A DNA stretch of 64,000 nucleotides. Origin: Halomonas sp. LBP4 (lineage in GTDB: Bacteria; Pseudomonadota; Gammaproteobacteria; Pseudomonadales; Halomonadaceae). Positions 49,802 to 58,610 of the stretch are shown one piece after another. The stretch lies in NCBI RefSeq assembly GCF_003202205.1, contig NZ_PDOG01000008.1, positions 5,276 through 69,275 on the forward strand, given 5' to 3'. Within the stretch, counting starts at the first letter, position 1; the number at the start of each line of letters is the position of its first letter. The position numbers and the translations under genes are program-made. Under the pieces are notes generated by a model that had not been told where the DNA came from, did not search any database, and saw nothing but the letters and a program-made list of their open reading frames with translations.

Positions 49802-50281
49802 TCAAGCATTGTACTGGCTGCCCAGCGTTTCGGCGACCCTGGGATGCACCAGCTTGCTGATGTCGCCGCCGAGCTTGGCGATCTCGCGCACGATGGTGGA
49901 GGAGATATAGGAGTTCTCTACCGCCGGAGTGAGAAAGACGCTTTCCAGTTCGGGCATCTGGGCACGATTCATGTTGGCCAGCTGCAGCTCGTACTCGAAG
50001 TCCGACACGGCGCGCAGGCCGCGCAGGATGATGCGCGCCCGCTGCTGTTTCATCAGCTCGGTGAGCAGGCCGGCGAAGCCGATCACCTCGACGTTGTCGA
50101 GATGCGCCACCACCTCCCGGGCCAGGGCGATGCGGGTGTCGAGATCCAGGGTCGGCCCCTTGTCGCGGCTGTCGGCGATCGCCACCACCACCTTGTCGAA
50201 CAGCCGCGAGGCGCGCTCGATCAGGTCGAAGTGGCCGTTGGTGATGGGATCGAAGGTACCGGGGTAGACCGCGATGTTCAT
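49802..50281 (-). CDS. coaD: Pantetheine-phosphate adenylyltransferase
   Basis: CoaD joins 4'-phosphopantetheine and ATP into dephospho-CoA. It has 159 aa, normal. The nucleotidyltransferase motif TxGH is present (YPGTFDPITNGHFDLIERA), plus LRGLRAVSDFEYELQLANMN and the C-terminal SSTIVREIAKLGGD. It overlaps fabY by 4 bp (ATGA), so CoA synthesis and fatty acid initiation are genetically coupled here. Confidence 0.97.
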   Translation of the reverse strand: MNIAVYPGTFDPITNGHFDLIERASRLFDKVVVAIADSRDKGPTLDLDTRIALAREVVAHLDNVEVIGFAGLLTELMKQQRARIILRGLRAVSDFEYELQLANMNRAQMPELESVFLTPAVENSYISSTIVREIAKLGGDISKLVHPRVAETLGSQYNA

Positions 50282-52197
50282 CCGTGCTCTCCATCCTCGA
50301 GTCGTCCAAAGGGGTTGTCCACCACCAGCGATACCGGCCGGGCATAGCCGGGGATGCGGATGCTCCGGTCGCTGACCTCGAGTTCCGGTCCTTCCAGCAC
50401 GCCCTCGCCGAAGCGGTAGCGGGCCTGGAAGTGGCCACGGTCGGCCTGCTGCAGGTAGGCGGCGGCGGCCGCTCGGGTGGCCTCGCGGCGAGCCTGCCAG
50501 GCGGCCACGGCACCCTTCCCGTGACGCTGCATCAGCAACCGTTCGGTGACCCCGGGCGAGAGCACCACCCCGGTGGCGTTGTTACCGCCGAAGCCCTTGG
50601 CATTGATGAAGGCGGCGTCGGCGGCGAAGGGGAGCGGTGTGCTCGAGAAGCGCAGCCGCTCGGCGTAGACGTCGTCGGCCACCGCGTCCAGGGTCGGGAT
50701 GCCCGGCAGCAGGGCGTGGGCGAAGCTGCCCAGGGCGCTGGCGAGCTGGTCGCCGGCGGCGCTGCCCTGGGAGTGACCGACGAAGGCCTTGACCGCCACC
50801 ACCGGCCAGGCCTCGATGCCGTAGGCGCGGGCGACCAGGTCGAAGACATGGGACTCGGTCACCCGGTTCTTGGGCGTGCTGGTGCCATGGGCGTGGAGGA
50901 AGCTGCGCTCGCGGAGCGCCGCCTCGCCGAGCATGTCACGCACGAGCGCAGCGGCCTTGCCCAGGGTGATGTAGTTGCCGATGCCGGGGGCCGAGATGGA
51001 GCGCTTCCAGCCGTCGGCATTGACGAATACCGCCGGCACGCTGCCGAGGATCTCGGCGCCGGTCTCCAGGGCCAGGGCATCGTCCATCAGCATGATGAAC
51101 TGGCTGGACTCGGCGATGGTGAAGCCGCAGTTGCGGGCAAAGGGCCGACAGGCCTTCTGGTAGTCGGCATCGGTGAGCAGCTCCAGGGCGTCCAGTGCCC
51201 TGAGGCTGTCGTCGTCGGCCAGGGCGCCCATGGCCCGGAAGCCCTCGATGATCTCGGGGGTGACCGGGGCATCGGCGGTGCCCACCATCACCACCCGGCG
51301 CCGGCCGGCGCGGATATCCTCCACGCCGAGCCGCAGGTTGTAGAGGAAGCTGGCACAGGCACCGAGCATCGCGCCGGTACCGCCCACGCTGCCCAGCACA
51401 TAGGCATTGAGGAAGTCGGCGGGCATCTGGCCATAGCCCAGCGGCATCTGCTTGGAGGTGGCCCGGTTGCCGGAGACGAAGCTCTTGAGCAGCCCGCCCC
51501 AGCCCTCGTCGTCGAGCTGGCCGATGGAGTTGCCGGCATACACCGCCACCTCGTCGGGGTCGAGGCGGTCACGCAGCTCGTCCCATTCCAGGCCGCTAGC
51601 CCCCAGGCAGTCGCTGGCGGCGAAGATCGTCATGGAGAGCCCGCGAGGGTGGTGCACGCTGCGGTAGAAGCGGCTGGGCTCGAAGCCGGTGGGCAACTGG
51701 CCGGCGGCGCGCACCTGGGCCTGGCGGGTCTCGGGCAGCATCACGTCCATCTGCCCGGCGGGCACGGTGACCTCGAGGGTGTGGCGGTCGATCCCGTGCA
51801 CCTGCCAGGTGGGCGGCAGGTCATCCGGCAACTGGCGACGGCGGATCCGGAAGGTCAGCGGCGTGTCCAGGGCGAGGCTCGCCCGGCGGTTGGCGGGCAG
51901 GCCCTCGTCGTTGAAGCGGGGATCCTCGATGCGCCGGATCAGGGTGTGGTCGAGCACCCGCTGGCGGGTCTGCTCGACGATGGCGGCGGCCTCGAGGGAG
52001 TGGCCTTCGGCGTCCCGCCAGCCGCCATCGTCCTGACCGCTGGCCAGGCGCATCATTGCCGCCAGGCCCAGCAGGGTCTGGGCCTGGTCGTCGTCGGGCA
52101 GGGCGCCGAGCACGGTGCGGCGAAACGCCTGGTGGCCCGAGGTTCTGCCGGCGGGATTCACGCCGCCCATGCCGACGATCACCGGTAAATGTGACAA
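50278..52197 (-). CDS. fabY: Beta-ketoacyl-ACP synthase FabY (acetyl-CoA-initiating type)
   Basis: A 639-aa ketoacyl synthase matching FabY of Pseudomonas aeruginosa, which starts fatty acid synthesis by condensing acetyl-CoA with malonyl-ACP in place of FabH. The N-terminal start MSHLPVIVGMGGVNPAGR is characteristic. The KS active-site cysteine is in VGGTGAMLGACASFLYNLRLG, the histidines in HAHGTSTPKNRV and GHSQGSAAGDQL. FINAKGFGGNNATGVV closes the core. The start is TTG at 52197, with gaggaa 8 bp upstream; the MSHLPVIVG homology supports it. It leads the fabY-coaD-ferredoxin operon. Confidence 0.93.
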   Translation of the reverse strand: MSHLPVIVGMGGVNPAGRTSGHQAFRRTVLGALPDDDQAQTLLGLAAMMRLASGQDDGGWRDAEGHSLEAAAIVEQTRQRVLDHTLIRRIEDPRFNDEGLPANRRASLALDTPLTFRIRRRQLPDDLPPTWQVHGIDRHTLEVTVPAGQMDVMLPETRQAQVRAAGQLPTGFEPSRFYRSVHHPRGLSMTIFAASDCLGASGLEWDELRDRLDPDEVAVYAGNSIGQLDDEGWGGLLKSFVSGNRATSKQMPLGYGQMPADFLNAYVLGSVGGTGAMLGACASFLYNLRLGVEDIRAGRRRVVMVGTADAPVTPEIIEGFRAMGALADDDSLRALDALELLTDADYQKACRPFARNCGFTIAESSQFIMLMDDALALETGAEILGSVPAVFVNADGWKRSISAPGIGNYITLGKAAALVRDMLGEAALRERSFLHAHGTSTPKNRVTESHVFDLVARAYGIEAWPVVAVKAFVGHSQGSAAGDQLASALGSFAHALLPGIPTLDAVADDVYAERLRFSSTPLPFAADAAFINAKGFGGNNATGVVLSPGVTERLLMQRHGKGAVAAWQARREATRAAAAAYLQQADRGHFQARYRFGEGVLEGPELEVSDRSIRIPGYARPVSLVVDNPFGRLEDGEHG

Positions 52198-52328
52198 GCC
52201 GGGTTCCTCGTTGTGCTGTTGATGTCTACGAGCCGATCGTGTGTATCAGGCCATGGATCATAGCACTCGGCCCGGCACGGCGTCATGCCGCGGCCAGCGG
52301 GGTTTGAAGGGGGTGTGCTGAAACGAGT

Positions 52329-52422
52329 GTTTGATGATGGCCGCCGTCCCGGTTGTCATCAAACGGCGGTTCGAGTCATGTGAGCTGGCCGTGGGCGCAC
52401 CTCCCCGGCGGCGCCGTTTTTT
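52329..52422 (+). promoter_or_regulatory. Structured intergenic region with alternative hairpins and U-tract terminator
   Basis: This lies in the 302-bp gap 52198-52499 between fabY (minus) and the methyltransferase (plus). Element A gtttgatga (52329-52337) pairs with A' tcatcaaac (52356-52364); wobble pairs lengthen this hairpin. Element B ccgccgt (52341-52347) pairs with B' acggcgg (52363-52369). The two pairings exclude each other. B' with the two bases before it (aaacggcg) can pair with cgccgttt (52412-52419), part of a terminator-like end with six T (52417-52422). This is attenuator-like or an sRNA 3' region. A -10-like tagaat (52461-52466) follows before the gene start. Nothing else in the gap is assigned. 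Confidence 0.45.
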
Positions 52423-52499
52423 CGTTTGGCTGGGTATCAGCGCCGCCCTCGACAGGCTGCTAGAATGGCCCTCCTCCAAGCCGTCTCGGGTCGTTCGTC

Positions 52500-53234
52500 A
52501 TGCAAGCTCCCTCCCGTGCGATTGTCTCCAACCAGCCTGGTCCCCATGAGGACCTGTCGCGGCGCGTGATGCGCTCGCTCGCCCACCCGTTGCGCAAGCC
52601 GGTGGCCGAGCATACCCGTGACGCCTTCACGAGGGCCCGTTGCTGGCGAGAAGCTCGCGGCGATATGCCGCTGATCCTCGATGCAGGCTGCGGCGTCGGC
52701 CTCTCGACCCGGCGGCTGGCCGAGCGCTTTGCCGACCATGCGGTGATCGGGGTCGATCGCAGTGCCGCCCGTCTCTCCCGGGATCATGGACCGCTCCCCG
52801 ACAACGCCCTGCTGGTGCGTGCCGATCTGGTGGATTTCTGGCGCCTGGCGCTGGCAGCCGGCTGGCAGCCGGTGCGCCACTATCTGCTCTACCCCAACCC
52901 TTATCCCAAGGCGGCCCATCTCAAGATGCGCTGGCACGGTCACCCGGTGTTCCCGGCCATCCTGGCGCTGGGGGGGCGACTCGAGCTGCGCTCCAACTGG
53001 AAGCTCTACGTGGAGGAGTTTGCCCTGGCGCTGGAGCTGGCGGCCGGCGTGACGGCGGCGGTGGAACCCTACGTACCCGCTGCAGCCGGCCGGTTGCCCG
53101 TCGAATACCTCACGCCCTTCGAGCAGAAGTACCATGCCAGCGGCCAGCCCCTCTGGCGGCTGGTGGTCGGGCTGCCCCCTGACGCCGTCCTGGTGCCGGC
53201 CGGCCCGGTCCGGCCGGCCGGGGAGGGGGAGTGA
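52500..53234 (+). CDS. TrmB-like SAM-dependent methyltransferase
   Basis: A 244-aa Rossmann methyltransferase. The SAM-binding loop LILDAGCGVGLSTRRLAER and VIGVDRSAARL are followed by a variant of the TrmB catalytic block, HYLLYPNPYPKAAHLKMRWHGHPVFP, where canonical tRNA (guanine-46-N7) methyltransferase has FPDPWPKKRHHKRR. The closing end (TPFEQKYHASGQPLWRLVVG) also fits. It may methylate tRNA or a different RNA; the altered block makes the assignment tentative. The ATG at 52500 is the first of the frame. It overlaps the SMR gene by one base (TGATG). Confidence 0.82.
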   Translation: MQAPSRAIVSNQPGPHEDLSRRVMRSLAHPLRKPVAEHTRDAFTRARCWREARGDMPLILDAGCGVGLSTRRLAERFADHAVIGVDRSAARLSRDHGPLPDNALLVRADLVDFWRLALAAGWQPVRHYLLYPNPYPKAAHLKMRWHGHPVFPAILALGGRLELRSNWKLYVEEFALALELAAGVTAAVEPYVPAAAGRLPVEYLTPFEQKYHASGQPLWRLVVGLPPDAVLVPAGPVRPAGEGE

Positions 53235-53563
53235 TGGCGTTCGTCTACCTGGCCCTGGCGATCATCGCCGAGGTGATCGCCACCAGCGCGCTCAAGGCGT
53301 CGGATGGCTTCACCCGCCTGTGGCCCAGCGTCACCGTGGTGGTCGGTTACGGCCTGGCCTTCTATCTGCTCGCCCTGGTGCTGCGCAGTGTGCCGGTGGG
53401 TATCGCCTATGCCTTCTGGGCGGGGCTGGGCATCGTGCTGATCACCCTGGTGGGGCTGGTGGTCTACGGCGAGCGACCGGACCCGCCGGCCCTGCTGGGT
53501 CTCGCCATGATCGTTGGCGGTGTGGTGGTGATCCAGGTTTTCTCCTCGGTCTCGGCCCATTAA
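53234..53563 (+). CDS. SMR family multidrug transporter (EmrE-like)
   Basis: A 109-aa four-helix small multidrug resistance protein. The essential Glu is in helix one (AIIAEVIATSALKAS). PVGIAYAFWAGLGIVLITLVGLVVYGE with the conserved W and the helix-four GLAMIVGGVVVIQVFS all match EmrE/SugE. It works as an antiparallel dimer exporting cationic drugs or osmolytes such as betaine or choline-like compounds. The GTG at 53231 directly precedes the ATG at 53234, which has gggaggggga upstream and is preferred. Confidence 0.95.
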   Translation: MAFVYLALAIIAEVIATSALKASDGFTRLWPSVTVVVGYGLAFYLLALVLRSVPVGIAYAFWAGLGIVLITLVGLVVYGERPDPPALLGLAMIVGGVVVIQVFSSVSAH

Positions 53564-53621
53564 GCTGAACCCCGTGAGCGGCGCACGTCGCCATTCCTTT
53601 TCTCGATGATGACCGTCCGTG

Positions 53622-55061
53622 ATGCTCCGACGACTGCTTTCCATCTCATTGCTTTGCTTGCTGCCAGTGTCGCCGCTGCTGCAGGCCGACGGCTTCGCGC
53701 GCCTGGCCGAACTGGGCGAGCGGGGGTTTCTGATCGGTGCCGAGGCCCGCTTGCTCGACAGCCGTGAAGTGCTCGGCGCCATCGAGCCGCAGCGCCAGCT
53801 GTCGCCGGCCTCGGTGACCAAGGCCTACCTGGCGGCGGCGGCACTGGACCACTGGGGCCCCCAGCACCGCTTCACCACGCGCCTGGTCAGTGATGCCGAG
53901 CTCGACGCGCACGGCGTCCTGCATGGCGATCTTGTGCTGGACGGCGGCGGTGATCCGGCGCTCTCCACCGAGGACCTGTGGCGACTCACCCAGCGGCTCC
54001 ACCAGCGCGGGGTGCGCAGCGTCGACGGCCAACTGGTCGTCAGTCAATGGCGGTTCGGGCCGGTGGAGTGCATCACCACCGACCGCTGCCAGGCCCACTC
54101 CCGGGTGGCCAACGCCTACAGTGCACTGCTCTCCTCGGCGGGGGTGAACCATGGCAGCTGGTGCGTCACCGTGGCCCCGGGCCCCGCCGCTGGCGAGCCG
54201 GCACGGGTCACCAGCTGTGACAGTCAGGCGGCGATCGTCGGCATCGACAACCGGGTCGCGACCCGGGCCGACGACAGCGGCACCCGGCTCAACGCCGAGC
54301 GTGTCCTGCGCAGCGAAGGCGACGTCATGGTGGTGAGCGGCCAGATCTCGCTCAACGCCACCCCGCGGGATATCTACCGCGCCAGTTCGGACCCGGCGCT
54401 GCAGACCGCCCGCACCCTGCTAGCCATGCTCGAGCAGGCCGGCGTCAGGGTGCGCAAGGGGGCCACGACCAGCATCGCCGAACCGCCGGCCACGGCGCGG
54501 CGGCTCGCCGAGGTGGAGGGCCTGCCGCTCCAGGAGCTGCTGCTGCGCACCATGCACCACTCCAACAACTTCATGGCCGACCAGCTCGCCCTCAACCTGG
54601 TGGAGACGCCCCGGGCCGACCTGATCCTGGGGGCGCAGGCCATCGAGCACTTCGTGGCCGGCATTCCCGACCACGGCCCGCTCACCCTGCGCAGCGGCAG
54701 CGGGCTGACCCCGGAGAACCGGACGTCGGCGCGGGGGGGGAACACCCTGCTGGAGAGCATGTTCCATCGCCCGGCACTCTTCCCCAGCTTCGTGGCCAGC
54801 TTCCAGTCGCCGGGCAATGGGGTGATGCGCTTCATGCGCCGCGGTTCCACGACCTTCCAGCACCATGTCATGCTCAAGACCGGCACCCTCAACCAGCCGG
54901 TGGCGGTGCGCTCGCTGGGCGGCTACTTCCGCACCCGAACCGGCCGCTGGGGCGTGTTCACCGTGATGGTCAACGGCACCTCGAGCACCCCCTGGCTCAA
55001 CTGGGCCCAGGTGCTCGATCCGCTGGCCGAGGATCTCGAGCGGATGATCAACGAGAACTGA
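53622..55061 (+). CDS. dacB: D-alanyl-D-alanine carboxypeptidase/endopeptidase (PBP4)
   Basis: A low-molecular-mass class C penicillin-binding protein (479 aa). The signal peptide LLSISLLCLLPVSPLLQA is followed by the three active-site motifs in order: SVTK (LSPASVTKAYLAAAAL), SNN (HHSNNFMADQLAL) and KTG (VMLKTGTLN). It trims peptidoglycan stem peptides and cross-links in the periplasm. GTG at 53619 directly precedes ATG 53622; I use the ATG. Between the motifs lie the family's domains II/III (QWRFGPVE.., VGIDNRVA). It stands before dgkA, with 13 bp between. Confidence 0.96.
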   Translation: MLRRLLSISLLCLLPVSPLLQADGFARLAELGERGFLIGAEARLLDSREVLGAIEPQRQLSPASVTKAYLAAAALDHWGPQHRFTTRLVSDAELDAHGVLHGDLVLDGGGDPALSTEDLWRLTQRLHQRGVRSVDGQLVVSQWRFGPVECITTDRCQAHSRVANAYSALLSSAGVNHGSWCVTVAPGPAAGEPARVTSCDSQAAIVGIDNRVATRADDSGTRLNAERVLRSEGDVMVVSGQISLNATPRDIYRASSDPALQTARTLLAMLEQAGVRVRKGATTSIAEPPATARRLAEVEGLPLQELLLRTMHHSNNFMADQLALNLVETPRADLILGAQAIEHFVAGIPDHGPLTLRSGSGLTPENRTSARGGNTLLESMFHRPALFPSFVASFQSPGNGVMRFMRRGSTTFQHHVMLKTGTLNQPVAVRSLGGYFRTRTGRWGVFTVMVNGTSSTPWLNWAQVLDPLAEDLERMINEN

Positions 55062-55074
55062 CAGGGACCTCGTC

Positions 55075-55446
55075 ATGAAACCCGGACACACCGGCTGGCG
55101 CCACCTCATCAGCGCCACCGACTATTCACTCAGGGGACTGCGGGCCGCCTTCCGCCACGAGACCGCCTTCCGCCAGGAGCTGCTCGTCGGAGGGCTGCTG
55201 CTGCCGCTTGCCGTCTGGATCGGCCAGGGGGCGGTGGAGTGGATCCTGCTGGTGGGCAGCTGCCTGCTGGTGCTGATCGTGGAGCTGCTCAACAGCGCCA
55301 TCGAGAACGTGGTGGACCGCATCGGCACCGAGCACCACGAGCTCTCCGGTCGCGCCAAGGACATCGGCTCCGCGGCGGTGATGCTGTCGCTGGTCGTCGC
55401 CGGCCTGACCTGGGGGCTGCTGGCCTGGCAGAAATTCCTCGGCTGA
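55075..55446 (+). CDS. dgkA: Diacylglycerol kinase
   Basis: DgkA is a three-helix inner-membrane kinase of 123 aa that recycles diacylglycerol (from membrane-derived oligosaccharide or lipid turnover) to phosphatidic acid. Motifs: SLRGLRAAFRHETAFRQE, then ELLNSAIENVVDRIGTEHHELSGRAKDIGSAAVM with catalytic Glu/Asn and the metal-binding Glu. It follows dacB by 13 bp. Length is standard. Confidence 0.97.
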   Translation: MKPGHTGWRHLISATDYSLRGLRAAFRHETAFRQELLVGGLLLPLAVWIGQGAVEWILLVGSCLLVLIVELLNSAIENVVDRIGTEHHELSGRAKDIGSAAVMLSLVVAGLTWGLLAWQKFLG

Positions 55447-55527
55447 TTCGCGACTCTTTCCACACCCCGGGTGCCGGGCGGCGCCCGGCTTCGCTATGCT
55501 GGGAGCATTCGTCCACCCGGATGCGAG

Positions 55528-58521
55528 ATGCCCATGGCCCTTCCCGACGACTTCCTGCCGCTGACCGATATCCCCGACCCCCTCCGGGTGCCGCTGCAAC
55601 ATGCCCGCGAGCGCCTGGCGGCGTCGCTCGAGCAGGCCGACAACCTGGCCGGCATGAGCGACGGCGATTCGCCGCTGGAGGACTGGCTGGCGCTCTCGGC
55701 GTCCCGGCGCATGCAGCTGGCCCGGGTGCTGGCCATCTCCGCTTTCGTCGCCGAGACCCTGGTGCGTCATCCCGATTGGCTGCTCCACCTGGACGCCAGC
55801 GGCGAGCTGGAGGTCGCGCCCGATGCCGAGACCCTGCGTGAGTGGCTCGGCGAACGGCTCGAGACCGCCGAGGACGAGCCGGCCTTGCAGGCCGCCCTGC
55901 GCCGCTTCCGGCGCGCGCGGATGCTGGGCATCGTGTGGCGCGACCTGACCCGTCCGCCGGGCATCGACATGTGGGCCACGGCCGAGGCGGTCTCGCGGCT
56001 CGCCGAGACCTGCCTGGAAGGCGCCCTGGGCTGGCTCGAGCGTTATCTCGAGCCCCGCTGGGGGCGCCCCGCGCCCCGCCGCGACGGCGCCGAGCAGCGC
56101 CTGGTGGTGCTCGGCATGGGCAAGCTGGGGGCCGGGGAGCTCAACCTCTCCTCCGATATCGACCTGATCTTCGCCTTTCCCGAGAAGGGCGAGACCGAGG
56201 GCGGCCGCAAGTCTCTCGAACACCAGGAGTACTTCACCAAGCTGGGCCAGAAGCTGATCACCGCGCTCGATCCGGTGACCGCCGACGGCTTCGCCTTCCG
56301 CGTCGACATGCGCCTGCGCCCGCTGGGTGACGGCGGTCCCCTGGTGGGCAGCTTCTCGTCGCTGGCCGGCTACTATCAGGACCAGGGCCGCGAGTGGGAG
56401 CGCTATGCCATGCTCAAGGCGCGCCCCGTCGCCGGTGATCGCGAGGCTGGGGCCGAGCTGCTGGCCGGCCTGCGCCCCTTCGTCTACCGCCGCTACCTGG
56501 ACTTCGGCGCCATCGAGTCGCTGCGCGAGCTCAAGGCGCTGATCAATCGCGAGGTACGCCGGAAGGGGATGCAGAACGACATCAAGCTGGGCCCCGGCGG
56601 CATTCGCGAGGTGGAGTTCGTGGTCCAGGCCTTCCAGCTGATCCGCGGCGGGCGCGACACCGAACTGCAGGTGACCTCGCTGAAGCTTGCCCTGGAGCGT
56701 TTGCCCGAACTCGGCCTGCTGCCGCAGGAGGTGGTCGAGGAGCTGCTGCCCGACTACGCCTTCCTGCGCGACCTGGAGCACATCCTCCAGGCACTCGAGG
56801 ATCGCCAGACCCAGCGCCTGCCCGACGACGGCCTGGACCGAGAGCGTGTGGCGCTGGCCCTGGACATGGCCGACTGGCCGGCGGTGATGGCCCGTCTCGA
56901 CGAGGTGCGCGCCCGGGTCCGCCAGCACTTCGACGCGGTGATCGCCGATCCGGAAGGGGAGGTGGAAGAGCCCGGTGATGGCGGTGAGGTGGCGGTCAGC
57001 CTCGAGGGGTGGCGCGCGCTCTGGCGCGGCGAACTGGAGGAGGACGAGGTCCAGGCGCTGCTGGGTGACGCCGGGTTCGGTGACCCGCTCACCGCCGCCC
57101 GGCGGCTGCACTCCCTGCGCCACTCCCGCCAGGTCCAGACCATGCAGCGCATCGGCTACGAGCGCCTCGATGCCCTGATGCCCCTGCTGCTCGATGCCGT
57201 GGCGGCCAGCGAACTGCCGGATACCGCCCTGGAACGGGTGCTGCCGCTGATCGAGGCGGTGCTGCGGCGCACCGCCTACCTGGCGTTGCTGCGCGAGAAC
57301 CCCGAGGCGCTGGGACACCTGATGCGACTGTGTGGTGCCAGCCCCTGGATCGCCGAGCAGCTCGCCCGCTATCCCATCCTGCTCGACGAACTGCTGACCC
57401 CCGACACCCTCTATACCCCGGCCGACAAGGCGCGGCTCTCCGACGAGCTGCGCCAGACGCTGGGGCGGCTGCCCGAGGACGACGAGGAGGCCCAGCTCGA
57501 GGCGCTGCGGGTGTTCAAGCACGCCCAGGTGTTGCACGTGGCGGCCTCGGACATCGTCGGCACCCGCCACCTGATGAAGGTCAGCGACTACCTCACCTAC
57601 ATCGCCGAGGTGATCCTCGAGGCGGTGCTGGCCATGGCCTGGAAGCACCTCACCCGCAAGCACGGCTTCCCGCAGCGTAGCAACGGCGAGCGGGCTGGTG
57701 TCGAACCGGAGTTCCTGATCGTCGGCTATGGCAAGCTCGGTGGCATCGAGCTCGGCTATGGCTCCGACCTGGACCTGGTGTTCGTTCACGACGGCGCGCC
57801 CCAGGGCAGCACCGATGGCGAGCGGCCGCTGGACAACGCCGTCTTCTTCACCCGCCTGGGCCAGCGGATCATCCACCTGCTCACCGCGGTGACCCCGGCC
57901 GGCTCGCTCTACGAGGTGGACATGCGCCTGCGCCCCTCGGGCAATTCGGGGCTGCTGGTCAGTTCGCTCGACGCCTTCGCCGACTATCAGCGCGACCAGG
58001 CCTGGACCTGGGAGCACCAGGCGCTGGTGCGGGCCCGGGTAGTGGCCGGCCATGAGCGGCTGGCCGAGCGGTTCCAGGCCATCCGCAGCGAGATCCTAGG
58101 ACGCCCGCGTGACCTCGAGACCCTGCGCGACGAGGTGGTGAAGATGCGTCACAAGATGCGCGAGCACCTGGCCAGCAAGAGCGAAGGCGAGGACTTCGAC
58201 CTCAAGCACGACCCCGGCGGCATGGTCGACATCGAGTTCCTCTGCCAGTATGCGGTGCTCTCCATGGCCGGCGACACGCCCGATCTATTGGCGTGGAGCG
58301 ACAATATTCGTATTCTGGAGACCTTGGAAGCGACCGGCCGCCTGCCGGGGCGCGACTGCCAGCGCCTGCGAGACGCCTATCTCGCCTATCGCAGTGCGGC
58401 TCACCGGGCCTCGCTGACCCGCGAGGCGGGGCGCGGCCGGAATGCGGATTTCCATGCGCACCGTCAGGCCGTCATCGAACTCTGGCAGCGACTGCTCGAG
58501 CCGCAGGACGACCCGCAATGA
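55528..58521 (+). CDS. glnE: Bifunctional glutamine synthetase adenylyltransferase/deadenylase
   Basis: GlnE adenylylates glutamine synthetase under nitrogen excess and removes AMP under limitation. At 997 aa it has two nucleotidyltransferase domains: the deadenylase half shows VLGMGKLGAGELNLSSDIDLIFAF, the adenylylating half IVGYGKLGGIELGYGSDLDLVFVHD. KLGPGGIREVEFVVQAFQLIRGG and DPGGMVDIEFLCQYAVL close the halves. The start is one of two ATGs, 55528 or 55534; the ribosome site is weak (gag). It is preceded by dgkA (81 bp). A terminator-like stem follows. Confidence 0.96.
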   Translation: MPMALPDDFLPLTDIPDPLRVPLQHARERLAASLEQADNLAGMSDGDSPLEDWLALSASRRMQLARVLAISAFVAETLVRHPDWLLHLDASGELEVAPDAETLREWLGERLETAEDEPALQAALRRFRRARMLGIVWRDLTRPPGIDMWATAEAVSRLAETCLEGALGWLERYLEPRWGRPAPRRDGAEQRLVVLGMGKLGAGELNLSSDIDLIFAFPEKGETEGGRKSLEHQEYFTKLGQKLITALDPVTADGFAFRVDMRLRPLGDGGPLVGSFSSLAGYYQDQGREWERYAMLKARPVAGDREAGAELLAGLRPFVYRRYLDFGAIESLRELKALINREVRRKGMQNDIKLGPGGIREVEFVVQAFQLIRGGRDTELQVTSLKLALERLPELGLLPQEVVEELLPDYAFLRDLEHILQALEDRQTQRLPDDGLDRERVALALDMADWPAVMARLDEVRARVRQHFDAVIADPEGEVEEPGDGGEVAVSLEGWRALWRGELEEDEVQALLGDAGFGDPLTAARRLHSLRHSRQVQTMQRIGYERLDALMPLLLDAVAASELPDTALERVLPLIEAVLRRTAYLALLRENPEALGHLMRLCGASPWIAEQLARYPILLDELLTPDTLYTPADKARLSDELRQTLGRLPEDDEEAQLEALRVFKHAQVLHVAASDIVGTRHLMKVSDYLTYIAEVILEAVLAMAWKHLTRKHGFPQRSNGERAGVEPEFLIVGYGKLGGIELGYGSDLDLVFVHDGAPQGSTDGERPLDNAVFFTRLGQRIIHLLTAVTPAGSLYEVDMRLRPSGNSGLLVSSLDAFADYQRDQAWTWEHQALVRARVVAGHERLAERFQAIRSEILGRPRDLETLRDEVVKMRHKMREHLASKSEGEDFDLKHDPGGMVDIEFLCQYAVLSMAGDTPDLLAWSDNIRILETLEATGRLPGRDCQRLRDAYLAYRSAAHRASLTREAGRGRNADFHAHRQAVIELWQRLLEPQDDPQ

Positions 58522-58534
58522 TCCCGTCCCGAAG

Positions 58535-58554
58535 GCGGCACCATGCGGTGCCGC
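58535..58554 (+). terminator. Stem-loop after glnE
   Basis: An 8-bp perfect stem (gcggcacc against ggtgccgc) with a 4-base loop lies 14 bp after the glnE stop, followed by ttcg rather than a T run. Termination is inferred. Confidence 0.45.
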
Positions 58555-58610
58555 TTCGCCGGCAGGTGCTCTGATTCAACACGACTAAAGAAGACGAAAG
58601 GACGTAGATT

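Noticed and set aside
50284..52188. Plus-strand open frame of 634 codons antisense to fabY
   Set aside because: Gly/His/Val-rich filler without family motifs; fabY is a complete ketoacyl synthase.
55126..58053. Minus-strand open frame of 975 codons antisense to glnE
   Set aside because: Shadow of glnE: low-complexity His/Gln/Gly composition, no motif, no start signal; glnE covers the same DNA with both catalytic domains.
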